56,540 bases of DNA from JAXHMM01 sp964528445 (GTDB lineage Bacteria > Bacteroidota > Rhodothermia > Balneolales > Balneolaceae). Under the pieces are notes generated by a model. The model saw only the letters and a program-made list of their open reading frames with translations, had not been told where the DNA came from and made no database searches. The stretch spans positions 1 to 56,540 of the forward strand of contig CAZGSL010000012.1 in assembly GCA_964528445.1 (NCBI GenBank), in the 5' to 3' direction. Positions 17,601 through 26,798 of the stretch are shown in pieces. The position numbers and the translations under genes were made by a program. Position 1 is the first letter of the stretch. Each line of letters opens with the position of its first letter.

Positions 17601-18989
17601 ATGAAAAAATTACTGTTTACATTACTCCTGAGTTGTCTGACCGCGGTAGGCTTGAGTCAGTCTTCCGGTTCGGTGCACATCAAGGGAGGCACGGTCCTGA
17701 CCATTACGGACGGTGTACTGGAGAATACCGATGTATTGATAGAAGACGGAATCATTACGGAGATCGGGCAGAACCTGGATACTCCCTCCGGGGTATCGGA
17801 AGTGGATGCCACCGGTAAGTATGTCATGCCGGGTATTATCGATGCTCACTCCCACATTGCGGGTATTGATATCAACGACTCTTCCAGCCCGGTGACCGCC
17901 CAGGTCAAGATGGGGGATTCGATTGATCCCAACGATATCAGCATTTATCGTGCCCTGGCGGGTGGAGTGACCTCCATTCATCTTCTCCATGGTTCGGCCA
18001 ATGTGATAGGTGGTGAGTCAGAAACCCTGAAGCTGAGGTGGGGGCAGGGACAGGAGGGACTCAAGTTTGAGGACGCGCCCCGTACCATCAAATTCGCCCT
18101 GGGCGAGAATCCCACCCGCGTGCACGGAAGCCGGGGCATTATGCCCAGCACGCGAATGGGCGTTGAGCAGGTTGTCCGTGAAAAGTTTGACGAGGCCATC
18201 GATTACAAACGCAATCGCGAAGAGTACCTGGAGGCCAGGGAAAGGTACGAGAACGGCAACGGGCCGGCCCCTAAACCGATAGCGAGAAACGAACAGCTGG
18301 AGACGATATCTGCTATTCTTGAAGGGGATATTCTGGTGCACTGCCACTCCTACAGGGCCGACGAAATTCAGATGCTTATGCGGGTCTTCGATGATTACGG
18401 GGTCGAAAACTACACGTTTACCCACGCCAATGAGGCGTTCAAGGTGGCTCCCGAGCTGCGCAAGAACGGGGCGCACGCCTCCGTATTTGCAGACTGGTGG
18501 GCCTACAAGTTCGAGGTATATTACTCCACCGCCTTCAACGCCTCGATTCTGAATGCAAACGGGGTGAACGTCAGCATCAACTCGGACAGCGGCGAGCTTA
18601 TCCGCCACCTCAACCATGAGGCGGCCAAGACCGTGCGGTACGGCAGCACCTCTGAAAACGATGCGCTGCGGATGATCACCATCAATCCCGCCCATCAGCT
18701 GGGCATTGACGACCGGGTGGGCAGCATCGAGGAAGGCAAACACGGGGACGTAACCGTGTGGGACGGTCATCCGCTGAGCGTGTACAGCGTTAACGAGCTT
18801 ACGTTTGTAGACGGCGTCAAGTACTTTGATCGCGAGGAGGATTCGGACGACATGCGCAAGGAGATCAGTCCCGCTACCGACAACGAGCATGTCGGTCCGC
18901 CGACCCTTATTTCCGAGGGTCGCCATTTTGACTCCTGCCTGAGGGACGTGGATACGTTCTATCTTCTCGAAGAATCGTCTTCCCAATAA
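17601..18989 (+). CDS. Exported metal-dependent amidohydrolase (paralogue 2, intact)
   Basis: This 462-residue exported amidohydrolase-superfamily enzyme has a signal peptide (LLFTLLLSCLTAVGLSQ). The metal site is complete: H83 and H85 (PGIIDAHSHIAG), candidate bridging K164 (TIKFALGENP), H247/H249 (ILVHCHSYRADEI), H275 (TFTHANEAFKV) and D329 (VSINSDSGELIRHL). It resembles imidazolonepropionase-like enzymes such as exported dipeptidases or prolidase-like amidohydrolases; the natural substrate is not evident. The C-terminal domain ends with NPAHQLGIDDRVGSIEEGKH, typical of the fold. It is flanked by two paralogues without metal ligands, with gaps of 24 and 26 bases, suggesting one operon. Confidence 0.88.
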   Translation: MKKLLFTLLLSCLTAVGLSQSSGSVHIKGGTVLTITDGVLENTDVLIEDGIITEIGQNLDTPSGVSEVDATGKYVMPGIIDAHSHIAGIDINDSSSPVTAQVKMGDSIDPNDISIYRALAGGVTSIHLLHGSANVIGGESETLKLRWGQGQEGLKFEDAPRTIKFALGENPTRVHGSRGIMPSTRMGVEQVVREKFDEAIDYKRNREEYLEARERYENGNGPAPKPIARNEQLETISAILEGDILVHCHSYRADEIQMLMRVFDDYGVENYTFTHANEAFKVAPELRKNGAHASVFADWWAYKFEVYYSTAFNASILNANGVNVSINSDSGELIRHLNHEAAKTVRYGSTSENDALRMITINPAHQLGIDDRVGSIEEGKHGDVTVWDGHPLSVYSVNELTFVDGVKYFDREEDSDDMRKEISPATDNEHVGPPTLISEGRHFDSCLRDVDTFYLLEESSSQ

Positions 18990-19015
18990 GAATTTAACTC
19001 AAAAGCGTGATACCT

Positions 19016-20350
19016 ATGAAGGCTCTCAGAAACGTAATGCTGATTTTAGTGGGCTTGTGCCTGGCCGCAACAACGGCCGAAGCCCAGATAACGGAAAAGC
19101 CCGAATTCGGGCAGTTTGCCATTGTTAACGCCGATGTCTATACGGTGACCGGCGGGATTATTGAAGGCGGTACCGTGCTTATTGACGGCAAAACCATTAC
19201 CGGCATCGGTGCCGATCTGCAGGTGCCGTCCGGCTATCAGCGGATCGACGCTTCCGGCAAGCGGGTCTATCCCGGCTTCATAGACGCGGGGACGGGCGGG
19301 CTCGGCATGGTCGAAGTCAGTGCCGTGTCGGTGACCGTGGATACGAACGAGGAGGGGGATTACACCCCGAACGTCATGGCGTTCACGGCCATAAATCCCC
19401 ATAGCGCCGCCATACCGGTAACACGGACCAACGGCGTGACTACGGTCATTTCTCCCCCGGGCGGCGGAACCATTCCCGGGAAAGCCACCCTTATCGACCT
19501 GTATGGCAACACGCCCGATTCGATGGCTGTCCTGCAGACGGCCGGCCTGATGCACGACTGGCCCTCCTCCACGGGGGGCGGCTGGTGGGATGATCGCTCG
19601 GAAGAGGAGATCATGCGCCAGTATCGTCAAAACGTGGAGGAGATACAGGATTACTGGGACAAAGCTTTTGCCTACCATGAAATGATGTCGGCCTGGGAGG
19701 AGAATCCCTCCGGACGGGAACAGCCGGACAAAAACGCGGGCTTGGAGGCCATGAGAGAGGTGATCCGGGGCGAAATTCCCGTGATTGTGGATATTGGCGA
19801 TTCCGCGGATATTACGGCTTTTCTCGAATGGGCCTCCGGCATGCAGGAGAGAGGCATACGGTTTGTCCTCGCGGGGGTGGATGAGGGATGGCTGGTAGCT
19901 GACCAGATCGCGGAGTCCGGCATTCCCTGTATTGTTGGACCCGTCCTGAGTACGCCCTCCCATGACTATTTCAACTACCAGACCGCTTACCAGAACGCCG
20001 GCAAGCTGGCCGAAGCGGGGGTCAAGGTGGCGATTACCGCCTCGGATGTTGAGAACACCCGGAACCTGCCTTTCAATGCCGGTTATGCCGCTACCTACGG
20101 AATGGGAACGGAAGAGGCACTGAAAGCCGTAACCATTAATCCGGCCGAAATTTTCGGAGTGGATGACCGCATCGGGAGTATTGAGGAGGGGAAAAAGGCC
20201 AACCTGTTCATCGTGGACGGAGATCCGTTTGAAGCGACCTCCCAGGTCGATCAGGTCTGGATTGACGGCTACAAAATCCCGATGACCGACCGGCACATGC
20301 AGCTTTACGAGCAGTTCCTCAATCGCGGGGACGAAGCCGCGAGAAACTGA
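19016..20350 (+). CDS. Exported amidohydrolase-fold protein lacking the HxH motif (paralogue 3)
   Basis: This 444-residue protein has a signal peptide (LRNVMLILVGLCLAATTAEAQ). The fold is clear from VYTVTGGIIEGGTVLIDGKT and from INPAEIFGVDDRIGSIEEGK, but the HxH site is G92-T-G94 (YPGFIDAGTGG). The middle histidines are absent (IPVIVDIGDSADI and RFVLAGVDEGW); an aspartate remains in VAITASDVENT. It is therefore probably inactive as a metallohydrolase. I start at ATG 19016, because the earlier GTG at 19007 adds only MIP before the signal peptide. A strong stem-loop follows the stop and probably ends the three-gene transcript. Confidence 0.82.
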   Translation: MKALRNVMLILVGLCLAATTAEAQITEKPEFGQFAIVNADVYTVTGGIIEGGTVLIDGKTITGIGADLQVPSGYQRIDASGKRVYPGFIDAGTGGLGMVEVSAVSVTVDTNEEGDYTPNVMAFTAINPHSAAIPVTRTNGVTTVISPPGGGTIPGKATLIDLYGNTPDSMAVLQTAGLMHDWPSSTGGGWWDDRSEEEIMRQYRQNVEEIQDYWDKAFAYHEMMSAWEENPSGREQPDKNAGLEAMREVIRGEIPVIVDIGDSADITAFLEWASGMQERGIRFVLAGVDEGWLVADQIAESGIPCIVGPVLSTPSHDYFNYQTAYQNAGKLAEAGVKVAITASDVENTRNLPFNAGYAATYGMGTEEALKAVTINPAEIFGVDDRIGSIEEGKKANLFIVDGDPFEATSQVDQVWIDGYKIPMTDRHMQLYEQFLNRGDEAARN

Positions 20351-20403
20351 ACGAGTTTGACCGCTCTGCAGCAAGGGAGCGGCAGTCAACAGAATATCGA
20401 AAC

Positions 20404-20435
20404 CGGAAGGGCCGCTCGGAAGGGCGGCCCTTCTG
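20404..20435 (+). terminator. Stem-loop after the amidohydrolase triplet
   Basis: GAAGGGCCGC (20406-20415) pairs perfectly with GCGGCCCTTC (20424-20433) around an 8-base loop, and a G-T and a C-G pair extend the stem outward to 20404 and 20435. No T tract follows, so it is either a terminator of non-classical type or a 3'-end stabilising hairpin. It lies 54 bases after the stop of paralogue 3 and 26 bases before the next gene. Confidence 0.55.
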
Positions 20436-20460
20436 CGTATAGTGAAAGATCGTTACCGTT

Positions 20461-21306
20461 ATGTCCACTCCGTCTACCTATCTGGCCGCTGCGCTTCAGA
20501 TGAACAGCCAGCCCGACCCGGAAGCGAATATCGAACAGGCCCGCTCCCTGGTGAAAGGGGCGGCCGAAAGGGGATGCCGTCTGGTATGCCTGCCGGAGAA
20601 TTTTCCCTGGATGGGGAATCCCGGGAAGCGCTCCGAGCGATCCGACCGTATAGCAAACTCCGCCAGGGCCTTCCTGAGCGAGGCCTCCTCGGAATACGGC
20701 GTCTGGCTATCCGGGGGCACCTATCCGGAACCTATCCGGGATCCGGAGGCAAAAGGGAAGGTGTATGCCCGATCCCTGCTGTTGAATCCTGAGGGCGAGA
20801 CGGTCGCGTCATACGACAAAATGCATCTCTTTGATGTTGATCTCCCCGGGGGAGAGTCCTACCGGGAGTCCGATTACATCGAGCCGGGAGCGGCGGAACC
20901 GGTGGTCGCGGATACCGGGGAGACAGGGAAATTGGGACTGAGTGTCTGCTACGATCTGCGGTTTCCGGAGCTGTACCGGGCCCTGGCGGACCGAAACGCG
21001 CAGGTGCTGCTGGTCCCCTCGGCCTTCACCCGTACCACCGGCAGGGACCATTGGCATGCCCTCCTTCGGGCCCGCGCTATTGAGAACACCTGCTACGTGA
21101 TCGCGGCGGCTCAGACCGGCGAACACGGTGGGAACCGCGAAACTTTCGGGCACGCGATGATCCTTGATCCCTGGGGGAGGATCCTTGCGGACGCGGGTAC
21201 GGGAGTGGGGATGGCGGTCGCCGAAATTGATTTCAAGCGCCTGGAGGAGGTGCGTCGGTCGCTGCCCTCCCTGGGGCATCGGCGCATTCAGGATTTAAGC
21301 CGGTAG
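20461..21306 (+). CDS. Nitrilase-family amidase (Nit1/omega-amidase-like)
   Basis: This 281-residue carbon-nitrogen hydrolase shows the full catalytic triad: Glu46 (CLPENFPWMG), Lys120 (YDKMHLFDVDLPGG) and Cys163 (LSVCYDLRFPELYR). The KMHLFDVDLPGGESYRESD stretch is typical of Nit1-type deaminated-glutathione amidases and the related omega-amidases, making a metabolite-repair role likely. It has no signal peptide, so it is cytoplasmic. ATG 20461 has no obvious Shine-Dalgarno site. Its 3' end overlaps the convergent DUF445 gene by 19 bases. Confidence 0.9.
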   Translation: MSTPSTYLAAALQMNSQPDPEANIEQARSLVKGAAERGCRLVCLPENFPWMGNPGKRSERSDRIANSARAFLSEASSEYGVWLSGGTYPEPIRDPEAKGKVYARSLLLNPEGETVASYDKMHLFDVDLPGGESYRESDYIEPGAAEPVVADTGETGKLGLSVCYDLRFPELYRALADRNAQVLLVPSAFTRTTGRDHWHALLRARAIENTCYVIAAAQTGEHGGNRETFGHAMILDPWGRILADAGTGVGMAVAEIDFKRLEEVRRSLPSLGHRRIQDLSR

Positions 21307-22448
21307 AGCAGCGTATCCGCCCCCAGCAGCATCCCGCCGGCCAGGGAGAGGACCAGTACACTGAGTACCGGCTCCCATATCACCAATCCTCCCACCATGC
21401 CCAGCACCGCCCCCAGATACTGGATATAGCGGAGCTGTTCGTTGGTGGCGCCCCGGATAATCCCGGAAATCCTGTCGTTGTCGTATTCCCGGAGGTTGTC
21501 CTCCACCAGCGAATGCACATCCAGTTGGTTTACCAGCTTGTAGAGAAGGGAGGTCACCACGTTCTCGATGGTTTCGCTGTTCTGTTCCACTTTTTCAGGG
21601 AGCTGGTCCAGCAGTTCGTCGGTCTTGTTGAGCGCTCCCTCGATTGAACCGGGTATGCGCGCGAGGGCCTCTTCGATAATTTCCTGCATCTGCTGTCCCC
21701 TGATAAAAGAGTACGCCTTCAGGGCCACGCGTTCCAGGGATTTATCCTCCAGCGTCTCTTCCATCTGCTGGATAATTTTCTCGGCCATGGCGGTTCGAAT
21801 CGTGGGATCGGCGATCATCTCGCGGGTATATTCCACTACCCATGATTTAAGCTCCCGGCGAAACCCGGGATCGTCTATGATTCCCTTGAGATAGCGGGTG
21901 GACTCTTCCCGGTATCGGCTGATCATGCCTGTTTCGCTAATGCGCCGTTTAATGATTTCGGGATTGATCAGGTCTTCCGATACGGCTTGTGCCAGCCGGT
22001 ATGCAATGCGCTCTTTCTGTGCGGGAATCAGTCCCTGGCCCAGCAGGGGACGTTTTTGGGAGGGCTTGAAGAGCATGGTGATCGCAAGCCAGTTCGTGAG
22101 ATATCCGATAAGTCCGCTGATGCTGATAATCTTGAGCAGTCCCCCGAAAGAGAGCGTATATCCCCACAACGTCCAGCTCATACCGGGAAAATCCCAGAAA
22201 AAAGAGAGCCCGAACAGCATCAGCAGCAGGTAGGGTATAAGGGCAAGCAGACGGAGCATGCGCCCGCGGGGATGACGGTATTGCTCGATTTCTCGCCGGG
22301 TGACAGAATCGGTTTCTCCCAGTTGGTGGATGCGGCTGTGACGGCTGATGATCTCCCACAAACGTTCGGCATATTCCCGGGTCTTCCGTTTGGCCGAATT
22401 GAGGGCCGGTTCCCGTGACTCTTCGGAGGGTATCATATCGTCTGGCAT
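21288..22448 (-). CDS. DUF445 family membrane protein
   Basis: This protein is about 386 residues, or 397 from the TTG at 22481. Two membrane helices lie after residue 60 (MLRLLALIPYLLLMLFGLSF and the LLKIISISGLIGYLTNWLA region). The GYLTNWLAITMLFKP motif defines DUF445. A long charged helical middle follows (LADPTIRTAMAEKIIQQ-like repeats), then a C-terminal hydrophobic pair (YLGAVLGMVGGLVIWEPVLS). The family resembles YheB/YjiN-type membrane proteins of unknown function. I prefer ATG 22448 (MPDDMIPSEE); neither start has a visible ribosome-binding site. It is 62 bases downstream of ybeY in the same direction. Confidence 0.85.
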   Translation of the reverse strand: MPDDMIPSEESREPALNSAKRKTREYAERLWEIISRHSRIHQLGETDSVTRREIEQYRHPRGRMLRLLALIPYLLLMLFGLSFFWDFPGMSWTLWGYTLSFGGLLKIISISGLIGYLTNWLAITMLFKPSQKRPLLGQGLIPAQKERIAYRLAQAVSEDLINPEIIKRRISETGMISRYREESTRYLKGIIDDPGFRRELKSWVVEYTREMIADPTIRTAMAEKIIQQMEETLEDKSLERVALKAYSFIRGQQMQEIIEEALARIPGSIEGALNKTDELLDQLPEKVEQNSETIENVVTSLLYKLVNQLDVHSLVEDNLREYDNDRISGIIRGATNEQLRYIQYLGAVLGMVGGLVIWEPVLSVLVLSLAGGMLLGADTLLYRLKS

Positions 22449-22510
22449 GTGAAGCGGAAAGTTAATGACCGGAATGGACAACGTATCATACGCATTGCGG
22501 CAATAGGAGT

Positions 22511-22960
22511 TTAGGTTTTTTCCTCACTCCAGCGCTCCAGATAGCGGTCTTCCCTCTGCCGCATATCCTCCTTACGGGAGGGGGTATCGTCCCCGTATCC
22601 CACCAGATGTAAGAGCCCGTGGACAAAAACCCGCATGAATTCTCTCCTGACCGGTTCGTCCAGCTCTTCCGCCTGCTCCCGGATGCGTTCGGGACAGCAG
22701 TAGAGCGTTGCCTCGATCTGTTCGCTCCCGGCCGTCTCCTCGTACCGGAATGTGATAATATCGGTCAGGTAACTTCGATCCAGGTACTCCCTGTTAATTT
22801 CCCGCATGCGAACCGGCGTAACGTAGACAAGCTCGAGCATGGAAAAACTGCACGTTTCGCCCTGTTCAACGAGCCGGACCATGGCCGTGGCCCCGGCCTC
22901 ATCGAGCGCTATGGGTGTTTCGCTTCGATTGAAGATTTGTAGAGGGGTAGAACCGGACAT
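22511..22960 (-). CDS. ybeY: Endoribonuclease YbeY (rRNA maturation factor)
   Basis: YbeY is a single-strand endoribonuclease in 16S rRNA processing and ribosome quality control. The 149-residue protein has the REINREYLDRSYLTDIITF core and the HGLLHLVGYGDD metal motif. In most YbeY proteins the third ligand is histidine (HGxLHLxGYDH); here that place is Asp, as is usual in Bacteroidota-type YbeY sequences as I recall them. It begins 3 bases after an unknown acidic protein and is probably cotranscribed with it. Confidence 0.92.
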   Translation of the reverse strand: MSGSTPLQIFNRSETPIALDEAGATAMVRLVEQGETCSFSMLELVYVTPVRMREINREYLDRSYLTDIITFRYEETAGSEQIEATLYCCPERIREQAEELDEPVRREFMRVFVHGLLHLVGYGDDTPSRKEDMRQREDRYLERWSEEKT

Positions 22961-22963
22961 GGT

Positions 22964-23425
22964 TCAGTCCTCTTCGTCGAAGGAGAAATCGTCCAGGTCT
23001 ACGGATTCGGTGAGAGATAGGGCGATCGCGCACATCATGAGATCTTCGGGCAGCTTGGTAAAATCGCTGTTGAGGATCAGCTCGCTGACGTTGGAGTAGA
23101 GACTGCAACCGGCTCCGCGCTCCACAATCAGGCCGGAGGTGCGATCGTGCTTCCGACCGAAAAAAGTGACCTGTTTAAGCATGTCGCTGGCAATGAACGC
23201 CGTGCAGTTATGAAGTTGCAGGAACGTGTTGGAGGCGTAGACGGATACCATGTTCAGGGCATCCCCGTTTACTTCCAGTCCCAGGTGAATTTCCAGTGCC
23301 AGTTTCCGTCCCTCCTCCTCGTTTTCCACCTCCAGGCGGTAAACGTCATCTCCCAGGGGCTTGGCGCTGGAATCGAGAACTTCCGCGATGGCGTCAATAT
23401 TTTCCTTGGTGAACTGGTGTACCAT
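22964..23425 (-). CDS. Conserved-looking cytoplasmic protein of unknown function
   Basis: This 153-residue protein starts at ATG 23425 (MVHQFTKENIDAIAEVL) with AGGCAG upstream. The frame extends to 23485 but that leader is unlikely to be used. There is no signal peptide or membrane helix. It has a mixed alpha/beta look with a hydrophobic core (LALEIHLGLEVNGDALNMVS, ASNTFLQLHNCTAFIASDML) and ends in an acidic tail (DLDDFSFDEED). I do not recognise a family. Its stop is 3 bases before ybeY, so it may act with ribosome maturation, but this is inference from position only. Confidence 0.75.
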   Translation of the reverse strand: MVHQFTKENIDAIAEVLDSSAKPLGDDVYRLEVENEEEGRKLALEIHLGLEVNGDALNMVSVYASNTFLQLHNCTAFIASDMLKQVTFFGRKHDRTSGLIVERGAGCSLYSNVSELILNSDFTKLPEDLMMCAIALSLTESVDLDDFSFDEED

Positions 23426-23525
23426 TTCTGCCTGCCTTTTTTCGCCTGTGTGCCTCGGTTGAATTAACCTGAGCGGCTGCCACACAAATATACCATACGA
23501 ATCTCACAATAAGAAATCCCGCCGG

Positions 23526-26500
23526 TTACTCGAGGAGTCCCCACTGATTGAGCTGCTGCCTGTTCTGATCCTCGCTGGTGGGGAAGGGAAGGCGCTGGGA
23601 GCTCACCTCTCCAACGGTATCAGAAAGGGCGGTGGCCAGATCCTCTCTTCCCGCCGTATAGTAGATTCGCTGAAGCAAAACAAGGTGACTGAGGTTACGT
23701 GTCAGCTCCCTGGAGATGCTCTGTTCCCTGCCCGACAGATCCTGCACCCGGTTTTTCAGGCTGCGCTGCCGCTCCATGTTGGCGTTCATGCGCGCCTGGT
23801 TGATCTGCTCCTGAAGCCGGCTCATCTCGGATTGCAGGCGATCGTAGCGATCAAGTACCTGCTGCAAATCTTCAAGGGCTTCCGGCTCGCCCTGCTGTGA
23901 CAGCTCCAGAGCGCCGGTCGTATCGCCGGCCTGCGCGTAGCTGTGGGCATAGAGAATCAGGGTATTGATATCATGGACGTTGGAGTCGTAGAAAGGAATA
24001 TGTTCACGTCCCCAGTCCAGCCACTTGATCGCGCTGTCCGGCTGGCCGATTCTCCGGTATTTGTCGGCCAGTTCGGTGATACTGAACCGGTAGTTGCCCA
24101 GCATGCGCCGGATGTTCTCGTCAAGATACATGTCGGGATTGTCCCATCCCCTGAAACGGAAACTGTTCAGGCGTTTGGCGTGAAAAGACGGATCGATCCA
24201 GCCGTAGGTCTGGCCTGATTTCTGTTGGGGAACAATGCGAAAGGCTTTCCCCTCGAAGCGGAAATAGTCCTGCAGGTTAAGCTGGCTCTGGCTGGAGACC
24301 GTATTGGAAAAGTAGACGGGTCGAAGCCAGCGGTTCTCTCTCAGAATGTGAAGAATCAATTCATCCTGGATCTGGAGATAGCGGACGGGATTACCCTGGG
24401 CGTCGCTTCCCGCGTTTCGCCCCCCGAAATACCACTCCACCTCATCGTCGAGGGAGTCCACCGGCATGCCGAAATCCATCCCCTCGCGGTAAATCGTCAG
24501 TGTCGTGTCGGGTTTTACGCCGATGGTCTCCTTGTATTCGTTGTCGTTGGAAAACGCTCCCCGAAGAAGGTCTTTGTTGACGGGGATGGAGAGCGTATCC
24601 GGCTGGTACGTCGCGTAGCCGCTGGTGATCTCCTCAATCTCCTGGTCCGTCAGGTCGATAGGCAGGGGAGGGGATTCGTGAGACCACTGATCGCGAAGCT
24701 GTTTGATGTACCAGTCGGTGTTGAGCAAACTCAGGTTTACAATGCGTACGTCCGTGCGAACGCCCTCCACCTCCTGCAGATACCAGAGGGGGAAGGTGTC
24801 GTTGTCACCGTTGGTAAACAGTATTCCGTTGGGTGCAACCGACTGCAGCAGGTTGTAGGCGTAGTCGGGCGCGATGTAACGCTCGCTTCGGTCGTGATCA
24901 TGAAAGTTCTGGTAGCCAACCCAGAGCGGGATGAGAAACAGAAGTCCCAGGGCTCCCCGGGCTGCCAGAACGTTTGACTTGAGGTGTTCCTTTATCAGGT
25001 CGGCGATGCCCACCCCGCCCATTCCGATCCAGATGGCGAAGGCGAAAAACGAGCCCACATAGGCGTAGTCCCGCTCCCGGGGCTCGTTGGGCGTCTGGTT
25101 GAGGAAGACGATGATGGCCAGTCCCGTCATGATGAAAAGAACCAGCACGGTAAAAGCGCGTTTCCAGTCTTTCTGAAAGTGGAAGAACATCCCGAAGAGC
25201 CCCAGAAGGAAGGGCAGGTAGAAGTAGCTGTTGTGCGCGGGATTGTCTTCGTAGGGGCTTTCGCTGAAACCGGCCTGCCAGCCGGCATCCTGAATATCGG
25301 ACTCCCTCCCTATGAAATTCCAGTTGAAGTACCGCAGGTACATGTGGTTGACCTGGTAACTCCAGAAGTAATCCCAGTCGCTGCTGTATCCTGCGTAGGC
25401 CTGCATATGGGAGGGATTCCGGGAGTAACGCCGGGGGAAGAGTACCTCTTCCTCCGTATTGACCGTACCGCGGCTGTTATCGTAGGTGTGTCCGGTTAGC
25501 AGGGGAGTCTGGCCGTACTGCTCCCGCTCCAGGTAGCTTATGAAGGCCTCCATGGTTTCCGGGTCGTTCTCGTCAATGGGAGGATCTGCTGCGGAGCGGA
25601 TGAAAATGAGGCTGTAGGAGGTAAACCCGATAAGAATCATGGCGTATGCCAGTACCGCCATGTTGGCGACGCGGTAGTTGTGACGGTAGGTGTACCAGAG
25701 TCCCCATGCCACCAGGCCCGCCACCCCGATGACAAAGGCAACCGGTCCGATCAGGCCGTAGGTGGCTCCGTCGATCCCGTCCATGATGGAGGGGATCATC
25801 TGTATGGTGAAGGGATAGATCACGAAAAAGGAGACGGCCGACAGCAGGCCGGTCAGCAGAAAGGTCTTGAACTCAAACTTTCTCTTTTTGAAGTAGACAA
25901 TGAGTACTACAAAGAAGAAAGCCAGCAGGTTCAGCAGGTGAACGCCCAGGGCCAGTCCGAACATGTAGGCGATCAGGATAAGCCAGCGCTCGCTGTAGGG
26001 TTCCCTGTGGTGTTCGGACCACTTCAGGGCCATCCATACCACCGCGGCGGTGAAAAAGAGGGAGATGGCGTAGACCTCCGCTTCAACCGCGTTAAACCAG
26101 AAGGTGTCGGTAACCGCGAACGTAAACGCGCCTATAAGTGCTCCGCCGTACATGCCCAGCCGGTCCCCCCTCTCCATGGAAGATACGTCCGGTTTCCACT
26201 CCCGTACCAGGCGGACAATAATCAGGTAGAGCAGCATCACCGTCAGGGCGGAGGAGAGTGCGCTGATAAAATTGATGCTCATCGCCACGTAGCCGGTGGG
26301 TACAAACATCGAGAAGATTCTTCCGAGCAGGGAATAGAAAGGAGCTCCCGGGGGATGGTTCACTTGCAGCCCGTGGGCAACAGCGATAAACTCCCCGGAA
26401 TCCCAAAAGCTGGCGGTGGGAGCCATGGTGAGCACATACAACAGCAGGGAGGCCAGGAAGACAAACAGGGCCAGGATACGATTGGTAGACTTGTGGTCCG

Positions 26501-26531
26501 AAAACATTCCTGTTTTAATCCAGTGGGTCAA
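23526..26531 (-). CDS. DUF2723 polytopic membrane protein (TMEM260-like O-mannosyltransferase fold)
   Basis: This 1001-residue membrane protein has an N-terminal GT-C-like region: LYVLTMAPTASFWDSGEFIA and GLQVNHPPGAPFYSLLG carry the acidic and HPPG motifs of DUF2723. About ten further membrane helices follow, then a soluble C-terminal half with TPR-like helices (SAIKWLDWGREHIPFYDSN) and a coiled coil rich in Gln and Arg near residue 900. The eukaryotic member TMEM260 is a protein O-mannosyltransferase, so glycosylation of exported proteins is the likely role. The start may be ATG 26531 or ATG 26507. It lies 100 bases upstream of the unknown gene before ybeY. Confidence 0.88.
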   Translation of the reverse strand: MTHWIKTGMFSDHKSTNRILALFVFLASLLLYVLTMAPTASFWDSGEFIAVAHGLQVNHPPGAPFYSLLGRIFSMFVPTGYVAMSINFISALSSALTVMLLYLIIVRLVREWKPDVSSMERGDRLGMYGGALIGAFTFAVTDTFWFNAVEAEVYAISLFFTAAVVWMALKWSEHHREPYSERWLILIAYMFGLALGVHLLNLLAFFFVVLIVYFKKRKFEFKTFLLTGLLSAVSFFVIYPFTIQMIPSIMDGIDGATYGLIGPVAFVIGVAGLVAWGLWYTYRHNYRVANMAVLAYAMILIGFTSYSLIFIRSAADPPIDENDPETMEAFISYLEREQYGQTPLLTGHTYDNSRGTVNTEEEVLFPRRYSRNPSHMQAYAGYSSDWDYFWSYQVNHMYLRYFNWNFIGRESDIQDAGWQAGFSESPYEDNPAHNSYFYLPFLLGLFGMFFHFQKDWKRAFTVLVLFIMTGLAIIVFLNQTPNEPRERDYAYVGSFFAFAIWIGMGGVGIADLIKEHLKSNVLAARGALGLLFLIPLWVGYQNFHDHDRSERYIAPDYAYNLLQSVAPNGILFTNGDNDTFPLWYLQEVEGVRTDVRIVNLSLLNTDWYIKQLRDQWSHESPPLPIDLTDQEIEEITSGYATYQPDTLSIPVNKDLLRGAFSNDNEYKETIGVKPDTTLTIYREGMDFGMPVDSLDDEVEWYFGGRNAGSDAQGNPVRYLQIQDELILHILRENRWLRPVYFSNTVSSQSQLNLQDYFRFEGKAFRIVPQQKSGQTYGWIDPSFHAKRLNSFRFRGWDNPDMYLDENIRRMLGNYRFSITELADKYRRIGQPDSAIKWLDWGREHIPFYDSNVHDINTLILYAHSYAQAGDTTGALELSQQGEPEALEDLQQVLDRYDRLQSEMSRLQEQINQARMNANMERQRSLKNRVQDLSGREQSISRELTRNLSHLVLLQRIYYTAGREDLATALSDTVGEVSSQRLPFPTSEDQNRQQLNQWGLLE

Positions 26532-26798
26532 TTGAGATATCGATTTATTCGGCTTGCAATAATACTCATAGGCTCTATGGAATCAAAATAGGATCCATCT
26601 TCCGCGCCGTCCGCCCCCTTCCGCGGATGGACGACGTTTCAAAGAAGAATTTACCAACGCATGGTGTATGCCGATATTTCCGGGGAACTGCTGTTTGCCT
26701 CTCTTGAAAAAAATAGTTAAAAAAGAGCTCTCCGCTCCGAACTGCCGCGAACGTTTGACATCTTAACAGAAATCCATAATCAAAGCGGTCTGAATCAG

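Noticed and set aside
19046..20389. A 447-residue open frame on the minus strand
   Set aside because: It is antisense to the third amidohydrolase paralogue and shows no family pattern.
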